From Anaerolineae bacterium (GTDB lineage Bacteria; Chloroflexota; Anaerolineae; B4-G1; DUEL01): a stretch of DNA of 64,000 nt. Each line of letters begins with the position of its first letter. Positions within the stretch are counted from its first letter, which is position 1. The notes beneath the pieces are model-generated. The model was not told the DNA's origin, did no database searches, and saw only the letters and a program-made list of their open reading frames with translations. Below are positions 10,475 through 19,943 of the stretch, one piece after another. The DNA lies in assembly GCA_025060135.1 (NCBI GenBank), contig JANXCY010000006.1, positions 32,607-96,606 on the forward strand, in the 5' to 3' direction. The position numbers and the translations under genes are program-made.

Positions 10475-12357
10475 AGCGTGGGAATCGCTTGCTCCTGCCC
10501 GGGGTCGCGCTCCTGGCGTTCTGGACCCTCGCGCTGCGGGGGCTGGGAACGCATAGTTTCTGGTACGACGAAATCTTCAACGCCGATCTGGCCCTCAACT
10601 CCTCCGCTGGTAGTATCCTGCACGTCCTGCGTACAGCCCAGCCGTACCCGCCCCTTTATCTGCTGCTGCTGAAGGGATGGGTCGGGCTGACCGGCGCGCG
10701 GCCGTATGCGCCGGGCCTGGAGGCGGCCGGCGCGCTGGAGACCCTCCTGCGCTTCCCCAGCGTGGCCGCCGCCGCGCTGACACTGGCGCTCCTGGCCCCG
10801 CTGGGCCGCCGGATCGGAGGACCGACCGCATGGGTAGCCCCCTACCTGCTGGCTTTCCACCCCACCCTTCTGGCCTACACGCGGGATGCCCGTATGTACC
10901 CTCTCTGGAGTTTCTGGCTCCTTCTGGCCCTCCTGGGCCTGACGGCGCGTCGCCCCGGGCTCTGGCTCCTGGGTGGGACAGCGGCCCTTCTGACCCACTA
11001 TTTCTCCCTCTTTCCCCTGGGCGCCGCCGCGCTGGTTGTCTTCCTCTCCCGCCGCTTTCCCGGCTGGAAGGGGCTCCTGTGGCTGGCGGCTCCCTTCGTA
11101 CCGGCGGCCCTCTGGGGTCTCTGGGCCCTGCCGGTAACGGCCGGATTCGGGAGTTTCGCCACAGCCGCGCCGCCCACCTTTGCGGTTTTCCTCCGGGAGA
11201 TGGGGCCAGAATTGATGACGGCCGGGGAATGGCTGACCCCTCTGGCCTGGACGCCGCCGGACCTCTGGGGGTACGGAGGGCTGGCGTTGGGGACGCTGGG
11301 CCTGCTCCTGGCCGGGATTCGCTCCCCGCGAGGCTATCCGGTAGCCGGGGCTCTTATCCTCGGCGGACTAACCCTCTTTGCTTTCTGGCAATTCCGCCCC
11401 GTCTACCACACCCGATACCTCTTCTGGGCACTCCCCCTGGTCGCGCTGGGGTTGGTCGCGCTGCTTGGGGAGGTGGCCCGCCCGCTGGGCCGCTACGGGG
11501 GGCCTGTGCTGACGGCTGGAGTCGCGGCGGCGGTCCTGCTCTGGAGTGCCCGCGCCACGGCGGCGATACACGCCGCCCCGCGCACCACCTGGTACCCCGA
11601 CTTCCGCCAGGCGGCGGCTCTGATCAACGCCCGCGCCCGGCCCGAAGACCGGGGACTGACGGTGGCCGCCCACGGGGTCCAGGCCCTGCAGGTCTATCGG
11701 ACCGTCATTCCCTTCGCCGAAGGGCCAGGCATCGGCCAGTTGGTCCTGCCCGAGGATGGGGCGCTCTGGCTGGACCGGCACCGTCCATCGGGAGATGGCC
11801 GCTACTGGCTGTTGCTCTACCAGGACGGAGCCGTAGACCCGGGCGGGGTCATCGTGGGGACGCTGGAGGAAGCCGGCGGGTACCGGGTAGAGATGCTCTA
11901 TAGCCACGAACTGCGCCTCTACGCCTACGCGCTGCCGGAGGAGGTGCGGTTCCGGCCGCTGATGCCGGAGCGGGAAATCGGGGCCCACTTTGAGGGGGGC
12001 ATCGTCCTGCGGGGCGCGACCGTCCATCGGGAGGACCGGTTGGTGCCCGTCTACCTTTTCTGGGAACTGACGGCCCCGCAGAGCCGGGGGCTGACCGGTG
12101 CCGTCCACCTGGTGCGCCAGGCCGGGGAGCGACCGATCACCCAGCAGGACAAACCCGTCCTCAACGAATACTGGCCGCTCCCCCGGCTGCCGGTGGGGAG
12201 GCTCCTCGCCGATCGGTACGAACTGATCATCCCCTCTGACCTTCCCGCCGGAACCTACACCCTCTTCGCGCTGCTCTACGATCCGGAGACTGGCCGGCGG
12301 TGCCTCATAGAGGGGGGCGGGGAAATGGTCAACCTGGGAGCATTCTCCTGGCCGTGA
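10471..12357 (+). CDS. GT39/ArnT-like multi-TM glycosyltransferase
   Basis: GTG start overlaps the galK stop; FWYDEIFNADLA, many TM helices, ARMYPLWSFWLLLALLG. Confidence 0.75.
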   Translation: MKRGNRLLLPGVALLAFWTLALRGLGTHSFWYDEIFNADLALNSSAGSILHVLRTAQPYPPLYLLLLKGWVGLTGARPYAPGLEAAGALETLLRFPSVAAAALTLALLAPLGRRIGGPTAWVAPYLLAFHPTLLAYTRDARMYPLWSFWLLLALLGLTARRPGLWLLGGTAALLTHYFSLFPLGAAALVVFLSRRFPGWKGLLWLAAPFVPAALWGLWALPVTAGFGSFATAAPPTFAVFLREMGPELMTAGEWLTPLAWTPPDLWGYGGLALGTLGLLLAGIRSPRGYPVAGALILGGLTLFAFWQFRPVYHTRYLFWALPLVALGLVALLGEVARPLGRYGGPVLTAGVAAAVLLWSARATAAIHAAPRTTWYPDFRQAAALINARARPEDRGLTVAAHGVQALQVYRTVIPFAEGPGIGQLVLPEDGALWLDRHRPSGDGRYWLLLYQDGAVDPGGVIVGTLEEAGGYRVEMLYSHELRLYAYALPEEVRFRPLMPEREIGAHFEGGIVLRGATVHREDRLVPVYLFWELTAPQSRGLTGAVHLVRQAGERPITQQDKPVLNEYWPLPRLPVGRLLADRYELIIPSDLPAGTYTLFALLYDPETGRRCLIEGGGEMVNLGAFSWP

Positions 12358-12371
12358 GAATAGGGGTAGCA

Positions 12372-12650
12372 CTCAGAAAATCGTGGAGTCGTTCGTAGTG
12401 AGCCACGAAGCGCCACGCGCCGATTGCTTCGGGCACTTTGTGCCCTCGCCTCGGCGCAAGCGCCTTCGGCGCGTGGCGCAATGACATTAGGCGTTCGCGC
12501 CGAGGTTGTCACTGCGAGCGAAGCGAAGCAGGCGCAGCGGAGTGGCTCTTTATCGCTGCAAAACACCCTTTTCCTGGCGCAAAGCGGCACTCCACCTTGG
12601 TGCGAGCGCTTTCAGCGCGTGGCACTGCGTTCCGTGCCTGACTACGAGCC
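12372..12650. repeat. Repeat-rich intergenic block with ERSEA-type dispersed repeat (GTCACTGCGAGCGAAGCGAAGCAG) and GCGC hairpins
   Basis: Direct reading at 12506-12530; hairpin GCGCAAGCGCCTTCGGCGCGTGGCGC; hypothetical short ORFs only. Confidence 0.6.
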
Positions 12651-13409
12651 CTCCACGCTATCATGCGGTGCTACCAGGTTGGGCCCAACCCGCGCGAACT
12701 TTGAGGCCCTCTCGCTACAACGGGTCGGCGCAGGCAACCCCTGCCCTAATTGACAAAATTCCGCTCCGGAGAGGCCAGAAACGGCCTGCTTCAGCGTGTA
12801 CGGGTCGGTCAGCGCCCCGGCCATACGCTGGATCAACTGTTCCTTGCACACATTTACATAGTCCACATCGTGTACCCGGGCCATCGCCACCAGGGACCCC
12901 CGGGTCAGCCGCTCCAGACATTCCCTTAGCGGGACATCGGGCTGGATAGGCCGGATCCGTTTGCGCTCATGATACCGCCGGGATTGTTCCTCATATCTTT
13001 GCAGGAACGAACCCGGATACCGCCATTCCACCCGCCAGTCCAGGTGCTGAAACCGTTCATCTTCTGAGGCCCACTCTAGGGCCACGTCGGTGTAAAAGCG
13101 GGCCAGAGCCATCGGGCCGTCCGAAAATGGCCCAGGTTGGCAGCGGCAGAACCCATGATGACCAGAACCATCGGGTCTTCCACCTGGCTCACCAGAGGGA
13201 GATACTGTCGGTACAGACGGCATATCCCTTTATCGTCGCTCAGGTATCCCAGCGCCCTGACCGCTTCCTCCACTTCCGAGTCCGAATCGTAGAAACGGGT
13301 CCGTTTTTTCCTCTTCCTGGAGAGCCTGGGCTCGGGAGAGAATCTCCCCCAGACCCGGCCCCCGATGAACGGGCGATTGGGAATGTCGGCGTTTCGGTTT
13401 TTGGGCCAT
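12642..13409 (-). pseudogene. Frameshifted remnant of a hypothetical protein
   Basis: Coding-like sequence moves between frames: MAQKPKRRHSQSPVHRGPGLGEILSRAQALQEEEKTDPF -> YDSDSEVEEAVRALGYL...ANLGHF -> ALARFYTDVALEWASEDERFQHLDW...; breaks near 13283 and near the TTTT run at ~13126. Confidence 0.65.
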
Positions 13410-13524
13410 AGGATGTCTTGTAATCATTTTGTGCCTGGAAAGGGTTAGGAAAGAGCCATTTTCCTGGGTTTCGTGGCTCCCCACGAACAATATGCCCATT
13501 TTCGGCGTGGTTGACCAGCGGCCT

Positions 13525-15759
13525 CTACGGGCGATGGATGCTCTTCCACACCCGCTCCGGAGTCAGCGGGAATTCATGGAACCAGATGCCAATAGCATCG
13601 TGGACTGCCGCGATCAGAGCGGGCGCGGCGGGGAGGACCGGCATCTCTCCCATCCCCCGCGCGCCCCAAGGCCCCCGTGGGTCGGGCCGCTCTACAATGA
13701 CCGATTCCACCCGCTCCGGCACATCCAGCGCGGTGGGGATCAGATAGGTGCTCAGCCGGTCGGTGAGGACCCGGCCTTCCCGGACGATGAAGTTCTCCAC
13801 AGTGGCCCAGCCCAATCCCATAACCACGCCGCCTTCTATCTGCCCCTCTACCTGCTGAGGGTTGATAGCCATCCCCACGTCGTTGGCACAGGCTACTCGG
13901 GGAATGCGAATCTGCCCGGTCTCGGTATCCACTTCTACCTCTACCGCTTCAGCGACATAACCATAGGCAAAGTTGGGAGTGCCATAACCGGTTTCCGGAT
14001 CAAAGGGAGTGGTCTTCGGAGCCAGATAGGTGTACTCGGCGACAGCGGGTCGCTCCTCCGCGCGCCATTTTTCCAGCGCGACTGCCGCCGCGCCCCGGAT
14101 GGCGTTGCCCGCCATAAAGGTGGTCCGGGAGGCTGAGGAGGAGCCGGAACTGCCAGGGCTGGTAGCGGTATCGGAGGAGACCAGACGGACCCGATCCACC
14201 GGAATCCCCAGCGCCTCGGCGGCCATCTGGACGATGACTGTATGGGCCCCCTGACCCACCTCGGCGCTGCCTATGTAGACAACGGCCTCTTCTATCTCCA
14301 CCTCTCCCCGCAGTTCCACCTTTGCCCAGCAGTTCTCCTGATAGCCAAAGGAGAAGCCGATGTTTTTGAAACCGACCGCAAAGCCAATCCCCCGTCGGAC
14401 CGGTCCAGACGGCTGGGGGAGTTCGGGCTTGCGCCAGCCGGATGCTGTCTTCACCCATCCGGCAGCAACCGCACACCGTTCCGTCACCTCCACCAGATGG
14501 ACGCCGCCCGGGAGGGGCGTCCCCATTGCCGTTAGGCTTCCTTCCCGCAGGAGGTTGCGCACCCGCAGTTCCACCGGGTCCATCCCCAATACTTCGGCCA
14601 GTTTGTTCATCTGCGTCTCTGCCAGAAAGAGGCCCTGGGGCGCGCCGAAGCCCCGCATGGCCGCACTGGGCGGGTTATTGGTGTAATAAGCATCCACGTC
14701 CACCCGGATGTTGGGGATTTCGTAAGGGCCCGTACAGGTAACAGTCAGATTCCCCATGACCTTGTTGGTGGTATAGCAGTAGGCGCCGCCGTCGGCGACG
14801 ACGCGCACTTCGGCGGCCACCAGTTTCCCCTCCCGGGTCGCGCCCCACCGGCAGCGAGCCCAGACGGGGTGCCGTTTCCCGTGCCCGATGATGGATTCTT
14901 CCCGTGTCCAGACGATTTTCACCGGGCGGCGGAGTTTCCAGGCCGCCAGGGCCAGGACAATCTGGATGGACATGTCTTCCCGTCCGCCAAAGGCACCACC
15001 GATGGCCGGGTAGACCACCCGAATCTGCTCCGGTGGGAGATTCAGCGCGTGGGCAATCTGATGCTGGTCCTCCCAGGCCCATTGCCCGGCAACGATGACG
15101 GTGATTCGCCCCTCTTCGTCTATGTAGGCCAGGCCAGCCTCCGGCTGAAGATATGCGTGCTCCTGCGAGGGAAGCCGGTATTCGGCCTCCACAACCACGT
15201 CGCAGGCAGCCCAGGCGGCCTCTACGTCCCCCTTGCGAATCTGATGATGACTGATCCAGTTCCCCTCCGTCTGGAGTTCCGGATGGACAGGGTTGGGTGC
15301 GCGGGGCGGATGGATCGGATAGGCATCCGGTCTCATCGCCTCAAAGGGATCGGTGATGATCGGGAGGTCCTGGTACTCCACGCGGATGAGGTCTCGCGCG
15401 CGGGCGGCGGCCTCCTCCGTCTCGGCGACCACCAGGGCTACCTGGTCGCCCACCCAGCGGACGACATCGGCGCCAGGTTTAGCGGAGCCGGGCCCGCAGA
15501 GGACAGGCTGGTCGGGGGTCTGGAGACCGTATTCGTTGACAGGCACATCCTTCGCTGTGAAAATGGCCACCACACCGGGGACTTTCTCCGCATCGGAGGT
15601 TTCTATACTCAGGATGCGCGCGTGGGGCCGTCCGGCGAAGAGGATTTTGGCATACAGCATCCCCGGCATAGAGAAATCCCCGGGATACATCGCCTCGCCG
15701 GTAACTTTGGCGCGGGCATCGACGCGGGGAATGGATTGGCCAATGACTTGCTCGGGCAT
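13525..15759 (-). CDS. Xanthine dehydrogenase-family molybdopterin-binding subunit
   Basis: IGGAFGGRED, AMRGFGAPQGLFLAE, VGQGAHTVIVQMAAE, GARGMGEMPVLPAAPA. Confidence 0.92.
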   Translation of the reverse strand: MPEQVIGQSIPRVDARAKVTGEAMYPGDFSMPGMLYAKILFAGRPHARILSIETSDAEKVPGVVAIFTAKDVPVNEYGLQTPDQPVLCGPGSAKPGADVVRWVGDQVALVVAETEEAAARARDLIRVEYQDLPIITDPFEAMRPDAYPIHPPRAPNPVHPELQTEGNWISHHQIRKGDVEAAWAACDVVVEAEYRLPSQEHAYLQPEAGLAYIDEEGRITVIVAGQWAWEDQHQIAHALNLPPEQIRVVYPAIGGAFGGREDMSIQIVLALAAWKLRRPVKIVWTREESIIGHGKRHPVWARCRWGATREGKLVAAEVRVVADGGAYCYTTNKVMGNLTVTCTGPYEIPNIRVDVDAYYTNNPPSAAMRGFGAPQGLFLAETQMNKLAEVLGMDPVELRVRNLLREGSLTAMGTPLPGGVHLVEVTERCAVAAGWVKTASGWRKPELPQPSGPVRRGIGFAVGFKNIGFSFGYQENCWAKVELRGEVEIEEAVVYIGSAEVGQGAHTVIVQMAAEALGIPVDRVRLVSSDTATSPGSSGSSSASRTTFMAGNAIRGAAAVALEKWRAEERPAVAEYTYLAPKTTPFDPETGYGTPNFAYGYVAEAVEVEVDTETGQIRIPRVACANDVGMAINPQQVEGQIEGGVVMGLGWATVENFIVREGRVLTDRLSTYLIPTALDVPERVESVIVERPDPRGPWGARGMGEMPVLPAAPALIAAVHDAIGIWFHEFPLTPERVWKSIHRP

Positions 15760-15950
15760 AACCGTTACCTCCTCCATACGGTCTCATCCAACCAGGCCCC
15801 TTTCCCAAATGCACCACTTCGTGTATCATATCAGGAAAGGCTTCCCGATGCAAGGGAAGACGAGGGCCGGGTAAAGGGGGCGAAATCATCGGTCCGATGC
15901 CGATCCCCTCGGCCAATCGGGATCGACAAAACCGTACCTATTTCGCTGGG

Positions 15951-18407
15951 TTATGGCCCATAGAGGGCAGCGTAGACAGCGTAGTGCTCCCGAATCCGCT
16001 GGAGGTAGAGTCGTGTCTCTCCCAGCGTGATGGATTCCAGGAACAGGTCCACATCCTCACCGGCCGCATCCAGCCAGCGCTGCGCGTTAGAGGGCCCCCC
16101 GTTGTAGGCAGCCAGCGCCACATCCAGCCGCCCAAAGCGGTCCCGCTGACGTGCCAGATACCAGACTCCGAAGCGGACACTGACATAGGGTCGGTACAGG
16201 TCGGCGGTGCGGTAGTTCGGCGGCCAGCCCAGTTGACTGGCAATGTACTCGCCGGTGGAGGGAATAACCTGCATCAGGCCATGGGCGGCGGCCGAGGAGG
16301 TGGCCAGGGCTTCAAAAAGGCTCTCTTGGCGGACCAGCGCGAATAGCAGAAGCGGCGAAAGCCCCTCCCGTCCGGCTTCGGCCACGACAAGGTCTTCGTA
16401 GTACGTGGGATAGGCCAGACGGGCCAGGAAGGGAGGCGCGTCCCCCGGGGAGACGCCGGTCAGCCGCAGGACCGTCGCCGCGGCCAGGATGGAAGAACGG
16501 TAGAGGCCAATATCGCGGAACAGGAGGGCCAGCCGATACTGGGTCAGGACATCTCCAGCAGTGGCCTGCCGGAGGGCCTCCAGTTCGGCCTTTGCTTCCT
16601 CAGGCCGGCCCAGCCGCCAGAGTTCCAGCCCGCGTATCAGACGGGGGTCGCTCAGGAGCGCGGCATCCGGCTCGCCCAGGCGGTCCGCCGAAGCCAGACC
16701 CAGATGCGCGGCCAGCCACGCTTCCGCATCGGCGCGCATCTGAGGCGTCTCCGGGACAGGCTCGTAGCGGACCGGCGGGAAAGGGGAAGCGTTCGGATCG
16801 GCCAGGAGGTCTGCCGCGCGCAGGCCATAGTATCCGGTGGGTTCCGCCTGGACCGCCTGGCTGAGGGCATCGGTGGCCGACAGGGTCTGCCCGATAGCCC
16901 GGTACGCCTTGCCCAACCAGAGGAATCCGGCGGCCCGGTAGCGGGACTGCGGGTATCCATCCACCAGGGTGCGCCAGTCCGCGATGGCGGCATCCAATGC
17001 GCCCAGGCGGTAGCGCTGGAGGCCCGCCCGCAGGAGGGAAGGCGGAGCGTATTCCGAAGCCGGAAACGTCCGATAGACGGCCTCGTAAAGGTCGGCGGCC
17101 TCTCCGATCCGTCCGGCCCGTTCCAGGAGACCAGCAGCGGCCCAGAGAGCTTCCGGTGCGCGGGGGTGCGCCGGCGCGGTCGCCGCAAAGGTCCGATAAA
17201 TCTCCACCGCGCCATCCATGTCCCCCTGGGCAGCCAGAGCCTGGGCCCACCCCATCCAGCCATCTCCCCAGTGCTCGTTTTCAGGATGAGTCTCCACCAG
17301 AATGCGGAACTGAGAGGCTGCCAGCCCGGGGCTTCCGGCCGCCAGATGGGCCAGCCCGGCATAGTAGTGAGCGTCGCCGGAATGGGTCTGGGGGTGGGCA
17401 TTAATATAGCGGTAAAGGGCCTCCACAGCAGGTCCGTAGGCACCGCCGTAGTAGTCCACGATACCCCTCGTCAGGTCGTCCACCGGCACTCCGGCCTCCA
17501 CCAGGGCAATGAGAGACTGGTAGGCCCAGGGGCTTTCGGGATAATGCTGGACGACGCCCAGGAAACGATCGTAGGCTTCATTGGGCCGACCCAGCAGGAG
17601 GAGCGTCTGGGCAGCCTGGTGCTGGATGCGGGCCCGGTACCCGGGGATGCGAGCACGGGCCAGGATGAGATCGTATTGCGCCAGCGCCCCTTCGTAATTC
17701 CCCTGGGCGGCCAGGGTCAGGGCCAGTTTCTCTCGCACGCCAACCTCAAAAGAGAGATCGGGAGCCGCGTCTATGGCCGACTGGTAGGCACTGACAGCAG
17801 CGGAGTAGTCCGCACCCGCGCGGAGCGCGTCCCCCAGCCACTCGTAGACGTAAGGCGCGATGGCCGTCCCTTCCTGCAAGTAGGCCTGGTACTGCTGAGC
17901 CGCTCCCTGTGGATCACCCTGACCCAGGAGCGCCTGGGCCAGCAGGATACGGGCATCATGGGCCTCCCGAGCAGACGGGAAGCGGGTCAGAAGTTCCTGG
18001 AGAACAGTCGCTGCCCGGGCGTAATCCTCGTCCAGAAGAAGGGCCTTTCCCATCCCCAAGAGAGCCCGGGGAGCCAATTCTCCGTTGGGGTCGGCGAAGT
18101 AGGCGGCATGGAGAACCGGAAGGGCCGCTCCAGTATCGCCAACGCTCAGTGCCACCTCCCCCTGCCGGAGGAGCAGGTCCGGAGACGGAGTCGGCGTGGG
18201 GGTCGGAGTCGGCGTAGGCGTTGGAGTGGGAGTCGGCGTGAAGGTCGGAGTAGGGGTAGCTGTAGGAGTAGGAGACGGCGTGGGCGTGGCCAGAAAGAGC
18301 GACCATCCTTCCAAACGACAGGCCAAGGCAACCAGCAAAAGGAACAGAGAACCCCATGCCAGGAAGTGGATCAAAGGGTTGGATAAGCCTGCACGCATAG
18401 CGTGCAT
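15951..18407 (-). CDS. Lytic transglycosylase (SLT domain) with TPR array, N-terminal membrane anchor and Thr-Pro stalk
   Basis: ALVRQESLFEALATSSAAAHGLMQVIPSTGEYIA and LAAYNGGPSNAQRW SLT motifs; TPR-like helices; TPTPTP tract. Confidence 0.9.
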   Translation of the reverse strand: MHAMRAGLSNPLIHFLAWGSLFLLLVALACRLEGWSLFLATPTPSPTPTATPTPTFTPTPTPTPTPTPTPTPTPSPDLLLRQGEVALSVGDTGAALPVLHAAYFADPNGELAPRALLGMGKALLLDEDYARAATVLQELLTRFPSAREAHDARILLAQALLGQGDPQGAAQQYQAYLQEGTAIAPYVYEWLGDALRAGADYSAAVSAYQSAIDAAPDLSFEVGVREKLALTLAAQGNYEGALAQYDLILARARIPGYRARIQHQAAQTLLLLGRPNEAYDRFLGVVQHYPESPWAYQSLIALVEAGVPVDDLTRGIVDYYGGAYGPAVEALYRYINAHPQTHSGDAHYYAGLAHLAAGSPGLAASQFRILVETHPENEHWGDGWMGWAQALAAQGDMDGAVEIYRTFAATAPAHPRAPEALWAAAGLLERAGRIGEAADLYEAVYRTFPASEYAPPSLLRAGLQRYRLGALDAAIADWRTLVDGYPQSRYRAAGFLWLGKAYRAIGQTLSATDALSQAVQAEPTGYYGLRAADLLADPNASPFPPVRYEPVPETPQMRADAEAWLAAHLGLASADRLGEPDAALLSDPRLIRGLELWRLGRPEEAKAELEALRQATAGDVLTQYRLALLFRDIGLYRSSILAAATVLRLTGVSPGDAPPFLARLAYPTYYEDLVVAEAGREGLSPLLLFALVRQESLFEALATSSAAAHGLMQVIPSTGEYIASQLGWPPNYRTADLYRPYVSVRFGVWYLARQRDRFGRLDVALAAYNGGPSNAQRWLDAAGEDVDLFLESITLGETRLYLQRIREHYAVYAALYGP

Positions 18408-18455
18408 ATTGTACCCGAAAAAGAAAGGGAGAGCAACCAACAATGGGAGGCGCCC

Positions 18456-19007
18456 ATGGGGCAAACGTTGCTGTTGACCGGAAGACCGGGTGTCGGGAAG
18501 ACAACAGTGATCAAGGCAGTGGTGGAGGCGCTGGGCCCCCGGGCAGGCGGATTCTACACCGAGGAGATTCGCGGGCCCGGTGGCCGGAAAGGATTCCGTC
18601 TGATCACTCTGGACGGGGAAGAAGCCGTGATGGCCCATGTGGAGTTTCGCGGCCCCCGCTATCCCCGTGTGAGCCGGTACGGGGTGGATGTGGAAGCCAT
18701 CGCGCAGGTGGGGGTAGAGGCCCTGCGGCGGGCAATGCGGTCAGGGCGCATCATCGTGGTGGACGAAATCGGCAAAATGGAACTCTTCTGCGGCTCGTTC
18801 AAGGAGACAGTCCTCCAGGCCATCAGTGGCCCGTATATCGTCCTGGCGACGGTGATGGCTCACCCCCACCCCTGGACTGATGCACTGAAAGCCCTCCCCA
18901 CCCTAACCCTCTGGGAGGTAACAGTGGAAAACCGGACCGGGATGCCCGAGCGGGTCCGGCGCTGGATAGAGCAGGTAACTCGCTCAGCAGCAGGAGTTAC
19001 GCCCTGA
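18456..19007 (+). CDS. THEP1-family nucleoside-triphosphatase
   Basis: LLTGRPGVGKTTVIK Walker A; GFYTEEIRGPGGRKGF; VVDEIGKMELF. Confidence 0.92.
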   Translation: MGQTLLLTGRPGVGKTTVIKAVVEALGPRAGGFYTEEIRGPGGRKGFRLITLDGEEAVMAHVEFRGPRYPRVSRYGVDVEAIAQVGVEALRRAMRSGRIIVVDEIGKMELFCGSFKETVLQAISGPYIVLATVMAHPHPWTDALKALPTLTLWEVTVENRTGMPERVRRWIEQVTRSAAGVTP

Positions 19008-19071
19008 TCCTTCGGATACCGGCGGATAATGATGCGGAGCATCCGCTGTGAACCGGCATCCCACAGACTAA

Positions 19072-19147
19072 GCGCAGGCCCGGCGGCCTGCGTTACACCG
19101 TAGCACCGGCTGTTCGCCTGGGGTTGCAGGCCCGGCGGCCTGGGCTA
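19072..19147. repeat. Two GCAGGCC-CGGC-GGCCTGC palindromic repeat units
   Basis: gcgcaggcccggcggcctgcgttac and ttgcaggcccggcggcctgggctac. Confidence 0.75.
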
Positions 19148-19216
19148 CAGGGCAAACTACGGAGATCCTATAAGGAGATTGGTCGCTTATCCCCTTCGCG
19201 GGTTTCAAAGTTCCCT

Positions 19217-19244
19217 TTGCGCTCCGCCTTTCTCGTGGTAAAAT
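19217..19244 (+). promoter_or_regulatory. Promoter TTGCGC-N16-TAAAAT upstream of the Wzz-like gene
   Basis: Direct reading. Confidence 0.5.
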
Positions 19245-19269
19245 AAACCCATCTACAGGGAGGTGTCCG

Positions 19270-19926
19270 ATGGAACTGGCGCGCTATCTCAGCATCCTGC
19301 GGAAACGCTGGTGGATCATCCTGGTGGCTGTCCTGGCGACGGCCATCAGCGCGGTGGTCTTCAGCCGCCTGCAGACCCCCGTCTATCAGTCTACCGCCGA
19401 GGTAGTCATCCAGCCTGCTCGCCCCGACTTCGGCCTCACCCAATCCGCCAAGACGCTCCTACGTTCGTACATGACTGTTGCCGATTCCAATAAATGGGCC
19501 CGGGAAGTCCTGAATCGGGAGCGGCTGGACATGGAGCCGGAGGAACTGCGGGCCAACGCCCGCTTTGCCGCCGAAGACGACCGCATGATTATCCGGATTG
19601 AGATTGAGGACACCGATGGCGAGGTCGCCAACCGGATCGCCAGAACTTGGGCCACCTTGCTGGTAGAATGGCGCGACCAGGAAAACCAGAGGCAACGCAA
19701 AGAAGACCGGGTCTTCGCGGAACTGCGGGACGACCCCACCTATTCCCAGACCTGGCCCCCGCGCCTGCCCATTATGGCGATGGCCGGGGCCATCCTCGGC
19801 CTGATCCTCGCTTTCGTCATCATCTTCTTCCTGGAATGGGCCGAGTCGGGCATCCTTCGCACTCCTGAAGATGTGGAACAAGGGCTGGGCCTGACGGTGC
19901 TGGGCATTGTTCCTCCGGCCGAATAA
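19270..19926 (+). CDS. Wzz/YveK-type chain-length determinant protein
   Basis: MELARYLSILRKRWWIILVAVLATAISAVV N-terminal TM, periplasmic helical region, C-terminal TM. Confidence 0.82.
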   Translation: MELARYLSILRKRWWIILVAVLATAISAVVFSRLQTPVYQSTAEVVIQPARPDFGLTQSAKTLLRSYMTVADSNKWAREVLNRERLDMEPEELRANARFAAEDDRMIIRIEIEDTDGEVANRIARTWATLLVEWRDQENQRQRKEDRVFAELRDDPTYSQTWPPRLPIMAMAGAILGLILAFVIIFFLEWAESGILRTPEDVEQGLGLTVLGIVPPAE

Positions 19927-19943
19927 CTGATGGGAGACTACCG

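Noticed and set aside
12424-12949. Overlapping plus-strand ORFs (12424-12753, 12506-12949) as small genes
   Set aside because: They translate the known ERSEA-type repeat (SLRAKRSRRSG...) and lie antisense to the pseudogene remnant.
13429-14136. Plus-strand 235-aa ORF antisense to the molybdopterin dehydrogenase 3' end
   Set aside because: Shadow frame; no domain, no RBS; the minus strand is clearly coding.
18190-18290. Tandem GTCGGAGTCGGCGT-like microsatellite as a possible phase-variable or regulatory repeat
   Set aside because: It encodes the in-frame Thr-Pro stalk of the lytic transglycosylase; codon-level repetition explains it.
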